DNA of 64,000 nt from Hymenobacter crusticola (lineage in GTDB: Bacteria; Bacteroidota; Bacteroidia; Cytophagales; Hymenobacteraceae), in contig NZ_MTSE01000002.1 in the NCBI RefSeq assembly GCF_002154225.1, forward strand, positions 248,001 through 312,000. The letters are read 5' to 3'. The notes beneath the pieces were generated by a model, which worked only from the letters and a program-made list of their open reading frames with translations, made no database searches and was not told the DNA's origin. A program made the translations under genes and the position numbers. Below are positions 26,955 to 36,392 of the stretch, piece by piece. Numbering within the stretch: position 1 is the first letter of the stretch; each line of letters opens with the position of its first letter.

Positions 26955-27202
26955 CGGCGAAAATTTGGCTTGCACATTATGAATGTATTGTCAATATAAA
27001 AAGCCCCAACGCTTACCTACAAAAGCTAGGGCGTGGTGCTCTGCCCGAAGAAGGGCGACAGCAAGGCCGCTTCGTGGTTTTTCAGGGGAGCCCCTGCAGT
27101 TACACGCCCGTCTGAAAACCTAGCCCCAGCTATTGGAGTTGAAGCAAGGCAAGTGCAGCATACTAGGCTGCCTTCTATTCACCACGTTTTTGTAACACGT
27201 TC

Positions 27203-28051
27203 ATGGCAACATCTTCCAAAGTATGGTTTATCACGGGGGCTTCTACCGGTTTCGGCGAAGCCTTAGCTAGCTTCGTGCTCGATAAAGGTGACCAAGTAGT
27301 AGCGACCTTTCGCAATGGCGAGCAAGCAGAAGTTTTCTCCCAGAAGGCCGATGGCCGCGCGCACGGCGTAATAGCCGACGTAACCAATGAGCAGCAGGTA
27401 AAGGAAGCTGTGCAAACTGCTATCAATGTATTTGGCCACCTCGATGTGGTAGTAAATAATGCTGGCTATGGCTCCATGGGTAGCATTGAAGAAATAACGG
27501 CCGAGGAAGTCCAGCGTCAGTTCGACGTGAATGTGTTCGGGCCGCTGCACGTATTGCGGGCCGCTTTACCCCACCTGCGCCAGCAGAAAAGCGGCCACGT
27601 ACTCAATATTACCAGCATTGGAGGCTTGAAAACGTTCCCCGGCGTGGGCGTTTACAATGCCAGCAAGTTTGCCTTGGAAGCCATTGGCGAGAGCCTAGCT
27701 CAGCAGGTGGGTCCATTGGGCATCAAGGTAACGAACATCGAACCTAGCGGCTTCCGCACCGACTGGGCTGGTCGTTCGGCTACTTTCGCTGATACCAGCA
27801 TCGACGATTACCGGCCTACAGTAGGCGAAAACCTCAAAGGCATTCAGAGCTACAGTGGCAAGCAGCCTGGCGACCCAGTGCGCGCGGCCCAGGCAATGTA
27901 CGATGTAGTGAACCAGGAAAATCCGCCGCTGCACCTGCCGTTGGGAAAAGCGGCTGTGAAAGGCGCCCGCGACAAGTTCACGAACCTCTTGCAGGAATTG
28001 GAAAGCGTAGCCGCTATTGGCAACGCGGCCGATTTCCCGGAAGGGGAGTAA
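27203..28051 (+). CDS. Short-chain dehydrogenase/reductase (SDR)
   Basis: A classical SDR of 282 residues: ITGASTGFGEALA near residue 10, NNAGYGSMG near 88, catalytic Ser in LNITSIGG and YNASKFALEAIGESLA (Tyr and Lys near 155-159). The SMGSIEE and longer C-terminus put it with the oxidoreductases that resemble retinol- or 17-beta-hydroxysteroid-type SDRs; the real substrate is unknown. It stands alone before a strong terminator. Confidence 0.9.
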   Translation: MATSSKVWFITGASTGFGEALASFVLDKGDQVVATFRNGEQAEVFSQKADGRAHGVIADVTNEQQVKEAVQTAINVFGHLDVVVNNAGYGSMGSIEEITAEEVQRQFDVNVFGPLHVLRAALPHLRQQKSGHVLNITSIGGLKTFPGVGVYNASKFALEAIGESLAQQVGPLGIKVTNIEPSGFRTDWAGRSATFADTSIDDYRPTVGENLKGIQSYSGKQPGDPVRAAQAMYDVVNQENPPLHLPLGKAAVKGARDKFTNLLQELESVAAIGNAADFPEGE

Positions 28052-28099
28052 GCGTAGTTTATTGGTCTGCCCGGATTGCTCCCGGTTGTAACCCCTTCC

Positions 28100-28154
28100 T
28101 AGCCCCACAAAAAGCGCCTATCGCTGAGAGCGGTAGGCGCTTTTTGTGGGGCTA
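28100..28154. terminator. Long terminator hairpin after the SDR gene
   Basis: Stem of about 27 bases (arms start CTAGCCCCACAAAAAGCGCC) with a single G-U-type mismatch and a 1-2 base loop region at GAG. It contains internal A/T runs and would terminate in both directions. Confidence 0.85.
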
Positions 28155-28290
28155 GCTTATGCGCGAAACGGTATGGCGTAGTGTCGCTTGGCGTATTTAA
28201 AGAAATTGTAAATAGTACGTCTGGCCTTCCGTTCAGCTTGCCCACGCAAGCAGGTTTGCCGTATTTGAAAAGAATCCAACCGATTTTACC

Positions 28291-29127
28291 GTGCATTCGA
28301 GCCTTAATGACTTCCACGTTCGCTCGTGGGAAGAGCTGCAGCATGTGCTGTTCCGCGACACCTGGGACGGGCGAATTGGGCGCTATCGCTCGCCCTTCGT
28401 TTACCGTGGCCTTCGCTCGCATACGTACACGCTTACCACTAGTCTGGTGCGCCTAGGGGGCGACTTTGCCTTGCTAGAGCATCACCTGCTGCGCAACTTT
28501 CGCAAGTACGCCCGGCACGCCGCCGATTCGGAAACGTCCATTTGGAATTGGCTGGCTCTGGCACAACACCACGGCTTGCCCACACGCCTGCTCGACTGGA
28601 CCTATTCGCCCTATGTCGCCCTCCATTTTGCCACTGACGACTTAGAAGCATACCACGAAGACGGTGTGATTTGGGCGCTCAACTACGTGAAAGCTGCCGA
28701 AAGTCTGCCTTCGCCCCTGCGCGAAGCAATTCGCCAGGAAGGCTCCAACGTATTCACTCCGGAAATATTGGAGCCCGTGTGCCCTACGCTGCGCGACCTA
28801 GCTCAAATGCAACCCGAGCCATTCGTCTTGTTCTTGGAGCCGCCTTCCCTGGATGAGCGCATCGTGCACCAATATGCGCTGTTCGCACTCATGTCGACGG
28901 CTGACACGCACCTGCACGACTGGCTTAAAGAGCACCCTGACTTGTATTTCCGCATCATCATTCCGGCGAGCCTGAAGTGGGAAGTACGCGATAAGCTCGA
29001 CCAGGCGAATATCACGGAGCGAGTGCTCTTTCCGGGGCTAGGTGGCCTGAGTCGGTGGCTGCACCGGCACTACAGCTCGGCCTACGGGAGGTCCGCAACT
29101 AATGATTTGGAGCAAGGACCAGGGTAG
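28291..29127 (+). CDS. FRG-domain protein
   Basis: The name-giving FRG signature is here as FVYRGLRS (near residue 35), followed by the second conserved block ALAQHHGLPTRLLDWTYSPY near 90-110 and VALHFATDD. The domain covers about residues 10-200. FRG proteins are common in bacteria and phages, and their biochemical role is not settled. The start is a GTG; no ATG fits before the domain. There is no partner gene beside it. Confidence 0.88.
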   Translation: MHSSLNDFHVRSWEELQHVLFRDTWDGRIGRYRSPFVYRGLRSHTYTLTTSLVRLGGDFALLEHHLLRNFRKYARHAADSETSIWNWLALAQHHGLPTRLLDWTYSPYVALHFATDDLEAYHEDGVIWALNYVKAAESLPSPLREAIRQEGSNVFTPEILEPVCPTLRDLAQMQPEPFVLFLEPPSLDERIVHQYALFALMSTADTHLHDWLKEHPDLYFRIIIPASLKWEVRDKLDQANITERVLFPGLGGLSRWLHRHYSSAYGRSATNDLEQGPG

Positions 29128-29156
29128 AATAGGAAGTGTGATTTGTCACGACCGTA

Positions 29157-29930
29157 CTACGGCTTGTTTTTTCGAAAATCGGGGTTCACGGTCAGACCGG
29201 CTTGTAGAGTGTGATTGTACTCAAATACCTGCCCGTCGTCGTGTTGCACGATTTGGTAAAGGTACCCTAGCTCCAAAGACGTAGCAGACGTAAACTGGTA
29301 GCCTAGGGCACCATAAAGCCGGTTCTGGTTGAAGATGTTCTGCTTCACGTTGGGCCCGTAGTTGATAAAAATATCATCGTAGGCGGTGATGTATAGCGTG
29401 TTCGGGTCCCCGCTTTTGCCCTTGATGGATAGCGTAGGCTGAATACGGTAGCGGCTGCGGTTGGAGATTTTGTAGGTATCGGCGCCCGCATCGCGAATCC
29501 AGCGTTGTTCTTGGCGAAAGCGGTGCATGATTTCCAGCTTGCCATACGTTTCGTTGAGCTGCAACTGCTGGTAGAAGCGTCGCTCACGCGAGCGGCCTTC
29601 GGCCGGATAGTCACCGTAGGGCAAAGACAATAAGTAGACATAGCCGGCCGTGAGCATCAGCTTTTCGGACGCGTGATAGTTCAGCCCGGCCCGGTAAAAG
29701 TATTGTTGTGGGTCGCGCAAGAAATTGGTGCGCCGGTACTGAAACTCAGTGTGCACACTCCACCGCTGACTAACGCGGGCATCGCTGTAAAACATCAACC
29801 ACGCATTGTTATTTCGGTCACTAAGGCGGCCCTGCACAGGGTTTTGCCCGTGCGCTGTCACGCTAATGACCAAAGCCAAGAAGGCAATACCGAGGGGGCG
29901 TTTGACTACGCTAGAAAAAAAGGCGGGCAT
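29157..29930 (-). CDS. DUF2490 outer-membrane beta-barrel protein
   Basis: A signal peptide (ALVISVTAHGQ) is followed by alternating amphipathic strands typical of an outer-membrane barrel: NNAWLMFYSDARVSQRWSVH, EFQYRRTNFLRDPQQYFYR, LMLTAGYVYLLSLPYG, and the family block EIMHRFRQEQRWIRD. DUF2490 is widespread in Bacteroidota; function unknown. The C-terminus ends in NPDFRKNKP rather than the classic aromatic residue. Confidence 0.88.
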   Translation of the reverse strand: MPAFFSSVVKRPLGIAFLALVISVTAHGQNPVQGRLSDRNNNAWLMFYSDARVSQRWSVHTEFQYRRTNFLRDPQQYFYRAGLNYHASEKLMLTAGYVYLLSLPYGDYPAEGRSRERRFYQQLQLNETYGKLEIMHRFRQEQRWIRDAGADTYKISNRSRYRIQPTLSIKGKSGDPNTLYITAYDDIFINYGPNVKQNIFNQNRLYGALGYQFTSATSLELGYLYQIVQHDDGQVFEYNHTLQAGLTVNPDFRKNKP

Positions 29931-30002
29931 GAGGAGCGGAGTCTGATCAGGTAACCTTTACGGTAAGCACCTGTAAAAGATGGATCACGCCAAAACTCTG
30001 AC

Positions 30003-32537
30003 TTACTTCAGCCCATTCTGCTTCCGAGTGCCGCGCATAGGTTCGGCCTCCAAGGGGTTATCAGGCCAATAGTGCTTAGGGTAGCGGCCGCGCATATCCT
30101 TGCGCACCTCGAAGTAGCCATTAGCCCAAAAGCTGCGCAAGTCCCGCGTGACCTGTACCGGTCGGTAGCCCGGCGACAGCAGGTGCAGCGTGAGTGGCAC
30201 CCGTCCGCCACCTACCACAGGCGTATCAAGCAGGCCGAACACTTCTTGCAAGCGCACTGCCAGCACGGGCGCCGTAGGGTCGGTATAATCGAGGGTGATG
30301 CGTGAGCCCGTGGGTACAGCGAGGTGGGTTGGGGCTAGGCGGTCAAGTTCCTGTTGCTGGCCCCAGCCGCCCGGCAACCACGCAAGTAGGGCTTGGCGCA
30401 AATCGAGGCGGTTCACTTCCGCTAGCGACTTGACGCCGCGCAGGTAAGGCCCAAGCCACGCCTCTAGTTGCGCCAGCAGTGCTTCATCCGACACCTCGGG
30501 CCACTCGGCCGGGGCTAGGTTGTGCAAGAAAGCTAGCCGCGCCCGCAATTGCTGGGCCTCGTCGCTCCAGGGTAGCCGACCTAGGCCATTCGTTCGTAGC
30601 CCCTCCAGCAGGGCGGCTTCTACTGCTTCGGGGCTGGGGCTGGGCAAAGCGCTTTCCGAAAGATTGAGCGCTCCTAAGCGCCGACGGCGTCGGGCGGCCA
30701 CGCGGCCATTGGCAGCGTCCCACGTTACCTCCTCGCTAGTCTCGATTAGGTCGGCGAAGTACTGCTCTAGCTCAGCGCGGTCGAGGGGAGCCGCCAGGGC
30801 AGCACGTGGTGCAGTGGGCGGACCGTCGAGGTGCGCTACGGCAAAGAACACATCATCGCGCCCGAAATATTCGGCTGGTAACATTGCCCGCTGCCCCGTG
30901 ACGAGGCGCACCCGCTCCGGCGACTCACGTTGGGCGAGGCGGTCGGGGTAGGCAAGGGCCGCGAGCAGGCCAGTGGCATCGGGCTCCAAGGACGTCGAAG
31001 TGATGCCCGCCCGGTGTCGTAGCACGGCGGCTGCTTCGCGTATGCGGTGCAGCGCGCCGTGGTCGGGTACCAAGCCGGGTAGGGGTGAGCGGCCAGTTGC
31101 CACAGCTTCCAAGCGTAGGCGCAAATCGGGGGGCGTGGTGGTGCCGTCGGGGAGGCGCAGCAAGTCGCGTTCAGTGAGCAAGGCCGCTAGCGCGCAGGCC
31201 GTGGCACCGTGGCCTGCTTCCTTGCCTCGAATTACTAAGTGTCCCAGGCGGGGCACCAACCCTAGGCCTGCCAGCGTGCGGCCATGCGCAGAAGGTTGGC
31301 CCGTTGGCAGCAAAGCACCTAAGCGTACCAGTAGGTCGCGGGCTTGGGCTAGGGGCGCAGCCGGTGGGGCATCGAGCCAGCGCAAGTTAGAAGCATCCTG
31401 TACTCCCCAAAGAGCCAGCTCCAAGGCTAGCCCACTTAGATCAGCGGTCAGAATTTCGGGGGGGAGGTGGGCCGGATGCTGGGTGTGTTCGGCTTCGGTC
31501 CAGAGGCGGTAGCAGGTGCCGGGCCCTAGGCGTCCCGCCCGGCCGCGGCGCTGGTCGGCGGCAGCTTGGCTCACGGGTACTGTTTCGAGAGACGTAAGCC
31601 CCGTGCGCGGCTCAAAGTGCGGCACGCGGGCGTAGCCGCCATCCACTACCACCTGCACACCTTCAATCGTTAAGCTTGTTTCGGCGATGCTGGTGGCCAG
31701 CACCACCTTGCGCCGACCCACTACCGACGGGCGTAGGGCAGCGTCTTGTTGCTCGGCGGGTAATTCGCCGTGCAGCACGTGCACATCGACGGTGGCGGGC
31801 AGCGTGCCAGCGAGCTTCTCGGCGGCGCGGCGCTGGTCGGCAAGGCCGGGCAAGAACACGAGCACGTCGCCGGCATGTTGGGATAACGCTTCCCGCACGG
31901 TGGCGGGCGCAAGGACAGCGAGGCGCTCGTGGGGGCGGTTGCTGGTTGCCGCTAAGCGAGCTGGAGCTAGGTAATGCGTGGCCACGGGATGTTGTAGGCC
32001 CGCGCTGCGCACCACCGGCGCGCCGAGCCAAGTGCCTAGCCGCTCAGCCTCCAGCGTAGCACTCATAATGAGCAGGCGTAAATCGGGGCGGAGTACGGCT
32101 TGGGCGTCTAGCGCCAGCGCCAGACCTAGGTCGGCTTGCAGACTCCGCTCGTGAAATTCATCGAAGAGCACGGCCGCTACGCCTTCCAACGCAGGGTCGT
32201 CTTGCAGCATGCGCGTCAGGATAACTTCTGTTGCGACTTCGATGCGCGTGTTGCTTGAAACCTTGCTTTCTAAGCGCACCCGGTAACCCACGGTTTGACC
32301 CACGGGCTCACCTAGCAAGCTAGCCATACGGGTAGCCGCTGCTCGGGCAGCCAAGCGACGCGGCTCCAGCACGATAATGCGACCCTCTGCTGGCATCCAG
32401 TCGGCTCCTAGTAGAGCTAGCGGCACCACAGTTGTTTTGCCCGCCCCCGGCGGTGCTTGCAGTACGGCGCAGTTGGTGGCGCCCAGCGTGGCAAGTAATT
32501 CTGGTAGGGCGGCCCGGATGGGAAGGTCGGGGAGCAT
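30003..32537 (-). CDS. hrpB: ATP-dependent helicase HrpB
   Basis: A DExH-box helicase of 844 residues: Walker A APPGAGKTT near residue 28, the DExH motif LFDEFHERSLQADLGLALAL, motif III MSATLEAERL, and motif VI ADQRRGRAGRLGPG. The HrpB-specific C-terminal domain follows (MLPAEYFGRDDVFFAVAHLD, and the end PKHYWPDNPLEAEPMRGTRK). The RNA substrate is not known. I chose the ATG at 32537; the frame is open to 32573. Confidence 0.95.
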   Translation of the reverse strand: MLPDLPIRAALPELLATLGATNCAVLQAPPGAGKTTVVPLALLGADWMPAEGRIIVLEPRRLAARAAATRMASLLGEPVGQTVGYRVRLESKVSSNTRIEVATEVILTRMLQDDPALEGVAAVLFDEFHERSLQADLGLALALDAQAVLRPDLRLLIMSATLEAERLGTWLGAPVVRSAGLQHPVATHYLAPARLAATSNRPHERLAVLAPATVREALSQHAGDVLVFLPGLADQRRAAEKLAGTLPATVDVHVLHGELPAEQQDAALRPSVVGRRKVVLATSIAETSLTIEGVQVVVDGGYARVPHFEPRTGLTSLETVPVSQAAADQRRGRAGRLGPGTCYRLWTEAEHTQHPAHLPPEILTADLSGLALELALWGVQDASNLRWLDAPPAAPLAQARDLLVRLGALLPTGQPSAHGRTLAGLGLVPRLGHLVIRGKEAGHGATACALAALLTERDLLRLPDGTTTPPDLRLRLEAVATGRSPLPGLVPDHGALHRIREAAAVLRHRAGITSTSLEPDATGLLAALAYPDRLAQRESPERVRLVTGQRAMLPAEYFGRDDVFFAVAHLDGPPTAPRAALAAPLDRAELEQYFADLIETSEEVTWDAANGRVAARRRRRLGALNLSESALPSPSPEAVEAALLEGLRTNGLGRLPWSDEAQQLRARLAFLHNLAPAEWPEVSDEALLAQLEAWLGPYLRGVKSLAEVNRLDLRQALLAWLPGGWGQQQELDRLAPTHLAVPTGSRITLDYTDPTAPVLAVRLQEVFGLLDTPVVGGGRVPLTLHLLSPGYRPVQVTRDLRSFWANGYFEVRKDMRGRYPKHYWPDNPLEAEPMRGTRKQNGLK

Positions 32538-32626
32538 GCGAAAGTAGTAATGGGGTGAAGAGCTGGCGTGCAAAAATACGACGCCGCACCCAGGACTTTC
32601 CTCTGCAAGATTTTTAGGTCAGGTTG

Positions 32627-32689
32627 TTGCAACCCTACCAATGTAATATTGTTACTTTGTTAAGTTACTTACTAAAGGTACTTTGTTAA
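32627..32689 (+). promoter_or_regulatory. Promoter and candidate MarR operator
   Basis: The 11-base sequence TACTTTGTTAA occurs twice (32653-32663 and 32679-32689), 26 bases apart, the second ending at the start codon of the MarR gene. The first copy with the preceding T (TTACTTTG) is one mismatch from TAnnTTTG and has TTG 22 bases upstream (32627-32629). The repeats could be operator half-sites for MarR autoregulation. Confidence 0.45.
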
Positions 32690-33127
32690 ATGGGTGAACA
32701 ATCTGATGCTGTGCAGCTGGCAGCCGAGTTGCGAACGGTGATATTCCGGCTAATCAAGAAGCTCCGCGGTCAATCACCAACACACGCAAAAATTTCACTT
32801 ACCGAGCGGGCCGTGCTTAAGCTGCTCGACCAGCACCAGCAACTACAACCCACCGAGCTAGCAGCCAGAGAGAAAGTAACAACCCAGGCCATGTCGCAGG
32901 TTCTGAGGCATTTGACCGAGCTAGGATATATCACGCGGCAACCGCTAGAAACGGATAAGCGCAAAGTAGGTATTGCGCTTTCGCAGGAAGGGCGCGTGTT
33001 GTTAGAGAATGTGCGCCTGGAGGTAGATGAGTGGCTGCATGTCGCCCTAAAAGAATCCTGCTCGATTGAGGAGCTAGCCAGCGTGCGCCAAGTTCTGCCG
33101 GTCCTGACCAAACTCGTTGATTTATAA
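32690..33127 (+). CDS. MarR-family transcriptional regulator
   Basis: A 145-residue winged-helix protein of the MarR type: LTERAVLKLLDQHQQLQPTE, the recognition helix around KVTTQAMSQVLRHLTELGYI, and the wing TRQPLETDKRKVGIALSQEG with the conserved D-x-R-x-x. MarR proteins usually repress a neighbouring exporter and release DNA on binding a phenolic or toxic ligand. The MFS gene 43 bases downstream is the likely target. Confidence 0.93.
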   Translation: MGEQSDAVQLAAELRTVIFRLIKKLRGQSPTHAKISLTERAVLKLLDQHQQLQPTELAAREKVTTQAMSQVLRHLTELGYITRQPLETDKRKVGIALSQEGRVLLENVRLEVDEWLHVALKESCSIEELASVRQVLPVLTKLVDL

Positions 33128-33169
33128 AAGGCAGGTGCTTAAACCTAGCAGACCACCAAGCTATTACGT

Positions 33170-34429
33170 ATGAACTCAGGTACTTTTCGCGCGTTTCGTA
33201 GCCGCAATTACCGCTTGTTTTTTGCTGGACAGTCCCTCTCTTTGCTTGGTACCTGGATGCAGAAAACGGCCGTTAGCTGGGTGGTGTATTCGCTAACGCA
33301 CTCTAAGTTTATGCTCGGCGTAAGCGTGTTTGCGACGCTCTTTCCCGCGGCTATTTTCTCCTTCCTAGGTGGGGGCGTGGCCGACCGTTACCATCGTTAC
33401 CGCGTGCTGCTGCTCACGCAAGCCCTGTCGATGGTGCAAGCACTCCTGCTGACGTTGTTGGTCTTTTTTAGGCCCAACGCCGTTTGGGGGATTATCGCCT
33501 TGAGTGTGGTGCTCGGTATTATCAACGCGTTTGATGTGCCCACCCGTCAGTCGCTGGTGCCAGAACTGGTGGAAGACAAGCAAGACTTGCCCAACGCCTT
33601 GGCGCTGAACTCTTCTATGGTAACCCTAGCTCAACTGCTAGGTCCGGCTTTTGCGGGCTTTGCGCTGGAAAAGCTAGGGTCTGTGGCCTGCTTCGGCCTG
33701 AACGCGGTAAGCTTCGTGGCCGTTATTGGTTCGCTTTTGTCGTTGAAGCTGCCGGTGTATGAGGCTAAGCTGCGCACGAAAAGCATGTTGGAAGAGCTGC
33801 GCGAGGGACTACGCTACGTAGCCAACACGCCCGCTATTCGGCATATCATCGTCATGTTGTCACTTATTAGCCTGTTTGTGCTGCCGTTTACCACGTTGCT
33901 GCCGGTGTACGCCAAAGATATTTTTCACGGCACGGCCACCACGTTTGGCATGCTAGAAGGCGCTGTGGGGCTAGGGGCTTTTATCGGGGCGTTCTTTCTG
34001 GCTTCGCGCAAACCGGGCACTAACCTGAAAAAACTGCTCACTGCGAATACCTTTATCCTCGGTGCGGGGCTGGTGCTGTACTCGCATATGCCGTGGTATG
34101 TGGTGGCGCTGCTGTCGTTGGTGTTCGGCGCTTTTGGGATGGTAACGCAACTCACTATTAGCAATACGCTGCTGCAAACCACGGTGCCACTGGCTCTGCG
34201 AGGCCGCGTGCTTAGCTTGTATGTGTTGTCTTACGCAGGGTTGTTGCCCCTAGGTAGTTTGCTGGTGGGGGCGTTGTCGCAGCGCATCGGCGTGCAAAAT
34301 ACGGTGTTGGTGGAAGGCATCGTGGCATTGCTGATCGGGATGCTGCATGTGCAGGCGCTACGCAAAGAGAAGCTAGCTCAGCAACTCTCTCCAACGTCGC
34401 CTGCGCTGGTAGTCGAAGTAGCCGGCTAA
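33170..34429 (+). CDS. MFS exporter, EntS/MFS_3 type
   Basis: Twelve hydrophobic segments and the N-terminal pattern FRAFRSRNYRLFFAGQSLSL followed by GTWMQKTAVSWVVYSLT are typical of the MFS_3 (enterobactin exporter or macrolide efflux-like) group. The loop 2-3 motif (GGGVADRYHRYRVLL) and the mid-loop between helices 6 and 7 are present. It is probably a multidrug or metabolite exporter of the inner membrane, co-transcribed with its MarR regulator. Confidence 0.92.
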   Translation: MNSGTFRAFRSRNYRLFFAGQSLSLLGTWMQKTAVSWVVYSLTHSKFMLGVSVFATLFPAAIFSFLGGGVADRYHRYRVLLLTQALSMVQALLLTLLVFFRPNAVWGIIALSVVLGIINAFDVPTRQSLVPELVEDKQDLPNALALNSSMVTLAQLLGPAFAGFALEKLGSVACFGLNAVSFVAVIGSLLSLKLPVYEAKLRTKSMLEELREGLRYVANTPAIRHIIVMLSLISLFVLPFTTLLPVYAKDIFHGTATTFGMLEGAVGLGAFIGAFFLASRKPGTNLKKLLTANTFILGAGLVLYSHMPWYVVALLSLVFGAFGMVTQLTISNTLLQTTVPLALRGRVLSLYVLSYAGLLPLGSLLVGALSQRIGVQNTVLVEGIVALLIGMLHVQALRKEKLAQQLSPTSPALVVEVAG

Positions 34430-34678
34430 GGCGAGACTCTTTGTTACACACGTAACCTCTTTTAGCTCAATAGTAACTGCCCTCGGCTTGGTCGACTTAC
34501 AAAACGGCATCTTACAACTACCGCTCGTTGGTTCTACTGGCGAAGTCTTGGCAAATGCTAACAAGCTGCTTGCTGCGCTCCTACAAGTAGGCGCATCAGC
34601 GAAATCGATGCGACCGACAACATCGTTAGCGTGCTAGCTGCATCAAAAGGACCTTCTCACGCAGCCGTTTAGCCACTC

Positions 34679-35002
34679 CTAATACACGGCCACCGTCGGG
34701 TCGACGCGCAGGCTCCAGGCGTGAATGCCCCCGCGCAGGTTTAGCAGGTTCGTTAGGCCGTGCCGGTGTTGCAGATACGCCAGCGCTTGCATGGAGCGCA
34801 CGCCGTGGTGGCAGATGAGCACAGTCGGCTGGTCGGGGTCAATTTCGTCGGCGCGCTGCGCTACTTCCCCGAGCGGAATCAGAAGGCTGCCTTCGATGCG
34901 GCAGTAGGCGTATTCCTCCGGCTCGCGTACGTCGATAAGCTGTAGGGCTTCTCCCTGTTGGAGCCGGGCGTGGAGAGCTTCGGGTGTGAGTTCAGGGAGC
35001 AT
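34679..35002 (-). CDS. Single-domain rhodanese
   Basis: A 107-residue rhodanese fold with LQLIDVREPEEYAYCRIEGS near residue 18 and the active-site loop VLICHHGVRSMQAL (catalytic Cys near residue 68, loop CHHGVR). Such proteins move sulfane sulfur; GlpE is a comparable single-domain member. Partner unknown. Confidence 0.93.
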   Translation of the reverse strand: MLPELTPEALHARLQQGEALQLIDVREPEEYAYCRIEGSLLIPLGEVAQRADEIDPDQPTVLICHHGVRSMQALAYLQHRHGLTNLLNLRGGIHAWSLRVDPTVAVY

Positions 35003-35064
35003 AAGTAGGCAGCTAGGAAGGCAAGTAAAAAGAAAGCTAGCTGCAAAAATAAACCACGGCGCGT

Positions 35065-35072
35065 TAGCTTTG
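35065..35072 (+). promoter_or_regulatory. Candidate -7 box of pnuC
   Basis: TAGCTTTG, a full TAnnTTTG match, 31 bases before the pnuC start codon; no clear TTG upstream. Confidence 0.45.
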
Positions 35073-35103
35073 ACTTTTCCCTGTACGCGCTTACTCTTCG
35101 CCT

Positions 35104-35745
35104 GTGCTTCAGTCGCTTTATGATTTTTGGGTTGCCGCTGCCGGCAGCACGCCGCTTGAGTGGGTGGCCGTGCTCACGGGCATAGCCTGTGTGTGGCTAG
35201 CCGCGCGCGAGTCGTTGTGGAATTTTCCGGTGGCCATTGTTAGCTGCGGCCTTTATGTGGTGGTTTACCACGGGGCGCGGCTGTACGCCGACCGCAATTT
35301 GCAGGTGCTATTTATTCTGATGAGTCTATACGGCTGGTACCAATGGCTGTATGGCGGCGCCCGCAACACCGAGCTGAAAGTGTCGCGCACGCGGCGCTTG
35401 GAGTGGGGGCTGCTGCTACTAGGCGTGTTGCTCTTCACGCTCGGCTTCGGCTACTACCTTCAGCACTACACCGACGATTCACTCCCACACCTCGACAGCC
35501 TAACCACGGCCATCAGCCTAGCCGCACAGTACCTGATGATGCGTAAGCGCCTGGAAAACTGGTGGCTCTGGATTTTGGTCGACGCCTTGTACGTACCGAT
35601 TTTGTGGCACAAAGAGCTCTACCCCACAAGCGGCTTGTATGCCGTGTACTTAGTGCTAGCCACCTATGGCTACCTAGAATGGCGGCGTGCCGAGGCGAAA
35701 GCCAAAGCAGACCAAATAGCTGCTGAGCCCCTAACCGTTTTATAA
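35104..35745 (+). CDS. pnuC: Nicotinamide riboside transporter PnuC
   Basis: Seven predicted membrane helices in 213 residues and the family motifs GIACVWLAARESLWNFPVAI and ILMSLYGWYQWLYGG, with W-D/E-like DALYVPILWHKELYPTS in the C-terminal half. PnuC brings nicotinamide riboside in by facilitated diffusion, trapped by phosphorylation inside. The start is GTG. The kinase gene follows after a single base, so the two probably form one operon. Confidence 0.92.
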   Translation: MLQSLYDFWVAAAGSTPLEWVAVLTGIACVWLAARESLWNFPVAIVSCGLYVVVYHGARLYADRNLQVLFILMSLYGWYQWLYGGARNTELKVSRTRRLEWGLLLLGVLLFTLGFGYYLQHYTDDSLPHLDSLTTAISLAAQYLMMRKRLENWWLWILVDALYVPILWHKELYPTSGLYAVYLVLATYGYLEWRRAEAKAKADQIAAEPLTVL

Positions 35746-35746
35746 G

Positions 35747-36274
35747 ATGGTACGCGTTGCCATTACCGGCCCCGAGTCGACGGGGAAATCAACGTTGAGC
35801 CGACAGCTCGCCGAGCACTACGGCACTGCTTGGGCGCCCGAGTATGCTAGGGTGTACCTAGATGCCCATGGCCCAGCTTATACCCTAGCCGACCTAGAAG
35901 AAATTGCCCGCGGACAACTGGCCGCCGAAGAAGTGGCTGTAGCCCACGCTCAACGCGTTGTTTTTGTTGACACCGACTTACTGGTAATAAAAATCTGGGC
36001 GGAGCATGCCTTCGGAAGTTGCCCCGCGTGGATTTTGCAACAGCTAGCCCAGCAGCGCCACGACCTGACACTGCTACTCAACATCGACCTGCCCTGGGAG
36101 CCGGACCCCTTGCGAGAACATCCGCACATGCGTGACTATTTCTACAAGGTGTATCAGCAAGAGCTACGGAAGCTAGGTATTCCGTTTGCCGAAGTCGGCG
36201 GAACCGGCGAACAGCGGCTGGTGCAGGCGTGCACACTGGTAGATAAGTTGCTGGCAATGCAGCGCGAAGCCTAA
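35747..36274 (+). CDS. NadR-like ATPase, probable ribosylnicotinamide kinase
   Basis: An AAA_28 P-loop kinase of 175 residues: VAITGPESTGKSTLSRQLAE (P-loop GPESTGKST near residue 8), WAPEYARVYLD, and FVDTDLLVIKIWAEHAFG with the acidic Asp-Thr-Asp pair. It matches the C-terminal kinase domain of NadR but lacks the repressor and adenylyltransferase domains. It would phosphorylate nicotinamide riboside taken up by PnuC, giving NMN for NAD synthesis. Confidence 0.9.
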   Translation: MVRVAITGPESTGKSTLSRQLAEHYGTAWAPEYARVYLDAHGPAYTLADLEEIARGQLAAEEVAVAHAQRVVFVDTDLLVIKIWAEHAFGSCPAWILQQLAQQRHDLTLLLNIDLPWEPDPLREHPHMRDYFYKVYQQELRKLGIPFAEVGGTGEQRLVQACTLVDKLLAMQREA

Positions 36275-36392
36275 GCTTCGCGTATCGTTGAACGGCTAAG
36301 CCAACCTGCAAACGCAATAGTTCAACGATGCACGACGGGGGAGCTTGGCTAATGCCTTCCTACGGTTCGCGCTACCTTATTACCTTCACCGC

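Noticed and set aside
27001-27202. Open frame upstream of the SDR gene (27033-27266)
   Set aside because: Overlaps the SDR start in another frame, has no motif and lies in a probable promoter region.
30973-32059. Several plus-strand open frames of 120-180 residues within hrpB
   Set aside because: They are rich in Arg, Ala, Gly and Ser from the GC-rich antisense of hrpB and have no recognisable motif.
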